Source: DATFLK01 sp035267815
GTDB taxonomy: Bacteria; Pseudomonadota; Zetaproteobacteria; Mariprofundales; Mariprofundaceae
DNA: 6,553 nucleotides
NCBI GenBank assembly: GCA_035267815.1
Contig: DATFLK010000076.1
Location: forward strand, 1-6,553
Direction of reading: 5' to 3'
This document shows positions 3,754 to 6,553 of the stretch, one piece after another. Position numbers and translations under genes: made by a program. Every line of letters begins with the position of its first letter. The stretch's first letter is position 1. Under the pieces are notes generated by a model, which saw only the letters and a list, made by a program, of their open reading frames with translations, had not been told where the DNA came from and did not search any database.

Positions 3754-5916
3754 ATGACAGGTCTCGCCAATGTGAAAAAAACCGCCGAACAACAGACCGT
3801 GACGGAGATCCCCCTGCAGCCGGCCTCCGAAGATATTTGGGACAAGAAGTACCGGCTCAAGGACAAACTCGGCAATCCTGTCGACGACTCTGTCGAGGCA
3901 ACCTACGAGCGTGTTGCCCGGGCGCTGTCTGAGGTCGAGGAGCCCGGTAAGCGCGACTACTGGTTCGGCCGTTTCGTCTGGGCACTGCAGCAGGGCGCCA
4001 TCCCGGCCGGCCGTATCATCTCCAACGCCGGCGCATCCGAACACAAGCCGGCTACCTCCACGATCAACTGCACCGTTTCCGGTACTGTTCCGGACTCGAT
4101 GGACGGCATTCTCTCCATGGTGCACGAGGCGGGACTAACGCTGAAGGCCGGCTGCGGCATCGGCTACGAGTTCTCGACGCTGCGCCCCAAGGGGGCCTAT
4201 GTCTCCGGCGCCGGCGCCTACACCTCCGGCCCGATGTCCTTCATGGATATCTTCGATTCGATGTGCTTCACCGTCTCCTCGGCCGGCGGCCGCCGCGGTG
4301 CCCAGATGGGTACCTTCGACATCTCCCATCCCGACATCTTCGACTTCATCCGCGCCAAGCGCGAGGATAGGCGTCTCCGCCAGTTCAATCTCTCCTGTCT
4401 GATCACCGAGGATTTCATGGAGGCGGTCAAGAACGATGCCGAATGGGATCTCGTTTTCCCGGCCAATGAGCAGGAGATCGAGGATAAGGAAACGCGTATT
4501 GTCTGGCGCCTGATGCCGGCCGCCGCCCGCAGCGGCAAGTACACCGTCAACGACAAGGGTGAGGTCGCCTGCCGGGTCTACAAGACCATCCGCGCGCAGC
4601 GGCTGTGGGATGTCATCATGTCCTCCACCTACGACTACGCCGAGCCGGGGTTTATCCTGATCGACCGGGTCAACCAGATGAACAACAACTGGTTCTGCGA
4701 GGATGTGCGCGCCACCAACCCGTGCGGCGAGCAGCCGCTGCCGCCCTATGGCGCCTGCCTGCTCGGCAGCGTCAACCTGACCAAGTTCGTGCTCGACCCC
4801 TTCACCGAGGAGGCCCGTTTCGACTGGGAGCGCTACCGCGAGGTGGTAGCCGTGTTCACACGCATGCTCGACAACGTCGTCGAGATCAACGGCCTGCCGC
4901 TGGATAAACAGCGCAACGAGATCATGCGCAAGCGCCGTCACGGCATGGGCTTTTTGGGGCTCGGTTCCACCCTGGCCATGCTCCGCACAGCATACGGCTC
5001 GCCGGAATCCCTCGAGTTCACCGAACAGATCGCCTACGAGATGGCACGCACCGGCTTCGATGTCGGTCTGGAGCTGGCCGAGGAGAAGGGTGTGGCGCCG
5101 GCACTGGAGGAGGAGTACGAAATCACGCCGGAGCTGATCGCCAAGCGCCCGGAGCTGGCCGAGGACGGCATCAAGGTCGGCGACCGCATCAAGGGGCGTA
5201 TCCTCTGGGCAAAGTATTCCCGCTACCTGCAGCAGTTCGCCGAAACGGGCAACCCTGAGGATGCGGCCATGCTCGAGGCACTGGCCGAGAAGGGGTGCCG
5301 CTTCACGCACCACTCCTCGATCGCACCGACCGGCACGATCTCGCTCTCGCTGGCCAACAACGCCTCCAACGGCATCGAGCCCAGCTTCGCGCACCACTAC
5401 GCGCGCAACGTCATCCGCGAGGGTCGCAAATCCAAGGAGAAAGTGGATGTCTTCTCGTTCGAGCTGCTCGCCTACCGCGAGTTCGTCAACGACAAGGCGA
5501 TGCCCTTCTCCGAGGATCCCGAAGCGAAGCTGCCGGACTACTTCATCAGTGCCGATGAGGTGACACCCAAGCAGCATGTCGACATCCAAGCAGCGGCGCA
5601 GCACTGGGTGGACTCCTCCATCTCCAAGACCGCCAACGTACCGACCGATTTCCCCTACGAGGATTTCAAGGATATCTATCTCCACGCCTACGAGAAGGGT
5701 CTGAAGGGGTGCACCACCTTCCGCTTCAATCCGGAGGCGTTCCAAGGCGTTCTGGTCAAAGAGAAGGACCTAGCCAACACCACCTACCGCTTCACGCTGG
5801 ATGACGGCTCCACCGTCGAGGTGAAGGGCAACGAGGAGATCGAATATGACGGCGAGACCCACACCGCCGCCAACCTCTTCGATGCGCTGAAGGAGGGCTA
5901 CTATGGCAAGTTCTAG
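3754..5916 (+). CDS. nrdJa: Class II (adenosylcobalamin-dependent) ribonucleotide reductase, large part NrdJa
   Basis: This is the catalytic part of a coenzyme B12-dependent ribonucleotide reductase, which reduces ribonucleotides to deoxyribonucleotides in the cytoplasm and needs no oxygen. The protein has 720 residues from the ATG at 3754. Visible features: an N-terminal reductase domain (IWDKKYRLKDK, 28-38); C106 in INCTVSG, the likely first redox cysteine; NPCGE at 322-326, giving the active-site Asn, the thiyl-radical Cys (C324) and Glu; C335 in GACLLGSVNL, the partner cysteine; HHSSIAPTGTISL at 519-531, phosphate binding; and KGCTTFR near the end. I see no ATP-cone at the N-terminus. The C-terminus ends EYDGETHTAANLFDALKEG, without the TSCPD domain of single-chain NrdJ. 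That part is encoded separately downstream, as in the NrdJa/NrdJb split known from Pseudomonas. A 67-codon ORF overlaps its last 14 bases. Confidence 0.97.
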   Translation: MTGLANVKKTAEQQTVTEIPLQPASEDIWDKKYRLKDKLGNPVDDSVEATYERVARALSEVEEPGKRDYWFGRFVWALQQGAIPAGRIISNAGASEHKPATSTINCTVSGTVPDSMDGILSMVHEAGLTLKAGCGIGYEFSTLRPKGAYVSGAGAYTSGPMSFMDIFDSMCFTVSSAGGRRGAQMGTFDISHPDIFDFIRAKREDRRLRQFNLSCLITEDFMEAVKNDAEWDLVFPANEQEIEDKETRIVWRLMPAAARSGKYTVNDKGEVACRVYKTIRAQRLWDVIMSSTYDYAEPGFILIDRVNQMNNNWFCEDVRATNPCGEQPLPPYGACLLGSVNLTKFVLDPFTEEARFDWERYREVVAVFTRMLDNVVEINGLPLDKQRNEIMRKRRHGMGFLGLGSTLAMLRTAYGSPESLEFTEQIAYEMARTGFDVGLELAEEKGVAPALEEEYEITPELIAKRPELAEDGIKVGDRIKGRILWAKYSRYLQQFAETGNPEDAAMLEALAEKGCRFTHHSSIAPTGTISLSLANNASNGIEPSFAHHYARNVIREGRKSKEKVDVFSFELLAYREFVNDKAMPFSEDPEAKLPDYFISADEVTPKQHVDIQAAAQHWVDSSISKTANVPTDFPYEDFKDIYLHAYEKGLKGCTTFRFNPEAFQGVLVKEKDLANTTYRFTLDDGSTVEVKGNEEIEYDGETHTAANLFDALKEGYYGKF
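5890..5896 (+). promoter_or_regulatory. Ideal Shine-Dalgarno before the small ORF
   Basis: AAGGAGG, a perfect anti-16S complement, sits 6 bases before the ATG at 5903. It lies inside the last codons of nrdJa (Lys-Glu-Gly), so it could partly reflect coding constraint. Its strength and spacing are nevertheless the main evidence that the small ORF is translated. Confidence 0.6.
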
Positions 5917-6106
5917 CAGCATGGGAACGCATTGGGCCGCTTTCCGTTTTCCGCCGGTGAACCTGTGGATCATGCCGGCCTGGCAGCGTGCCGGCACCGT
6001 TTCGACACGGTGCCATACCGATCATGCGAGCCGGTTGCGGAAGCTGCACCGGCAGTACCGCGAACTGCTCGTGGCAAGGGAGGGGCGTCATGTCCATCAA
6101 GATTGA
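5903..6106 (+). CDS. Small protein of 67 residues between nrdJa and nrdJb (unrecognised)
   Basis: I do not recognise this protein. The ORF starts with ATG inside the last 14 bases of nrdJa, 6 bases after an ideal AAGGAGG, and ends 17 bases inside nrdJb. It therefore fills the gap and overlaps both neighbours, the layout of a translationally coupled operon gene. The protein is basic and rich in His, Arg and Trp. Residues 8-30 (GTHWAAFRFPPVNLWIMPAW and on) are aromatic and proline-containing. Residues 42-61 (ASRLRKLHRQYRELLVAREG) look like a charged amphipathic helix. A single Cys is at 37. G or C predominates at third codon positions, as in the neighbours. In Pseudomonas the two nrdJ genes are reported to lie almost directly next to each other, so this insertion is unusual. 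It may be a reductase partner, a coupling ORF that ferries ribosomes to nrdJb, or spurious. Confidence 0.5.
   Translation: MASSSSMGTHWAAFRFPPVNLWIMPAWQRAGTVSTRCHTDHASRLRKLHRQYRELLVAREGRHVHQD
5993..6014 (+). other. Perfect 8-base-pair hairpin in the nrdJa-nrdJb junction
   Basis: GGCACCGT (5993-6000) pairs perfectly with ACGGTGCC (6007-6014) around the loop TTCGAC. An overlapping palindrome GTGCCGGCAC (5988-5997) offers a competing fold. No T-tract follows, so this is not a standard terminator. Its place between the two reductase genes suggests an RNA-processing or stability element that could set the NrdJa:NrdJb ratio; that is inference. Confidence 0.5.
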
Positions 6107-6553
6107 CAAGAAGATCACCGACTACTCGGTGGTGAAAGCGGAAGAGGAGAAACAGGCAAAGGCGGATGCCAACAACATCGCCCACATCGCGCCGTTGCTG
6201 GAACGCGACGACGTGCTGGAGGGCTCCACCTACAAGATCAAGACGCCGCACTCCGAGCACGCGCTCTACATCACCATCAACGACGTGATCATCAACCGCG
6301 GCGAGCCGGACGAGCACCGCCGCCCCTTCGAGATTTTCATTAACTCGAAGAACATGGAGCACTTTGCCTGGATCGTGGCGCTGACACGCGTCGTTTCGGC
6401 CGTCTTCCGCAAAGGCGGTGACGTCACCTTCCTGGTCGAGGAGCTCAAGGCGGTCTTCGACCCCAGGGGCGGTTACTACAAGCGTGGCGGCAAGTACATG
6501 CCGTCGCTGGTGGCCGAGATCGGTGAAGTGATCCAGCAGCACATGGTCTCCAT
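6090..6553 (+). CDS. nrdJb: Class II ribonucleotide reductase, C-terminal part NrdJb (partial, 3' end missing)
   Basis: NrdJb supplies the C-terminal part of the split B12-dependent reductase. In Pseudomonas aeruginosa both NrdJa and NrdJb are needed for activity. The first 154 residues are visible and the gene runs off the right edge. The start MSIKIDKKITDYSVVK fits the NrdJb family; the later GRPDE-like GEPDEHRRPFEIFINSKN (71-88) and HFAWIVALTRVVSAVFRKGG (91-110) are the typical TSCPD-type features seen at the end of single-chain NrdJ proteins, followed by FDPRGGYYKRGGKYMPSL (123-140). The zinc-binding and redox cysteines expected near the C-terminus lie outside the window. The start has a GGAGG (6079-6083) 6 bases upstream, located inside the preceding small ORF, which overlaps by 17 bases. 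It should be co-transcribed with nrdJa. Confidence 0.93.
   Translation, partial: MSIKIDKKITDYSVVKAEEEKQAKADANNIAHIAPLLERDDVLEGSTYKIKTPHSEHALYITINDVIINRGEPDEHRRPFEIFINSKNMEHFAWIVALTRVVSAVFRKGGDVTFLVEELKAVFDPRGGYYKRGGKYMPSLVAEIGEVIQQHMVS

Noticed and set aside
4135..5745. 536-codon open frame on the minus strand opposite nrdJa
   Set aside because: It is a shadow of the high-GC codon pattern of nrdJa. The translation has no recognisable domain and the plus-strand gene is certain.

Overview
The window looks like a piece of a GC-rich proteobacterial chromosome, from a gammaproteobacterium or a close relative such as the zetaproteobacteria. The evidence is the gene order ubiE-ubiJ-ubiB, as in the gammaproteobacterial ubiquinone operon, and a coenzyme B12-dependent ribonucleotide reductase split into NrdJa and NrdJb, as known from Pseudomonas. 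No phage, plasmid or transposase gene is visible, so this is core housekeeping DNA. The species cannot be named from the sequence.

Left half, minus strand (read right to left): ubiE (C-methyltransferase) is followed by a 253-base gap. Most of that gap is a 222-base hairpin-rich block bounded by near-perfect inverted repeats. Then come ubiJ (SCP2-domain lipid-binding accessory protein), ubiB (membrane-anchored atypical kinase/ATPase, starting 2 bases after the ubiJ stop) and, behind its own promoter, the first 50 codons of metK (S-adenosylmethionine synthetase). UbiE consumes S-adenosylmethionine, so metK is a metabolically sensible neighbour.

Centre: about 200 bases separate ubiE from the divergent nrdJa. 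This control region carries a good sigma-70-type promoter for nrdJa, two NrdR-box-like sites in the usual phased arrangement (one lying between -35 and -10), a perfect consensus DnaA box and a 14-base palindrome.

Right half, plus strand: nrdJa (catalytic part of class II ribonucleotide reductase), a 67-codon ORF that overlaps both neighbours and has an ideal Shine-Dalgarno sequence, and nrdJb (C-terminal subunit, cut by the window end). Together they should make deoxyribonucleotides with or without oxygen, probably repressed by NrdR and perhaps tied to replication by DnaA.

The items most worth a second look are the small ORF inside the split reductase operon, the inverted-repeat block between ubiE and ubiJ, the UbiT-like look of the protein in the UbiJ position, and the compact NrdR/DnaA control region.
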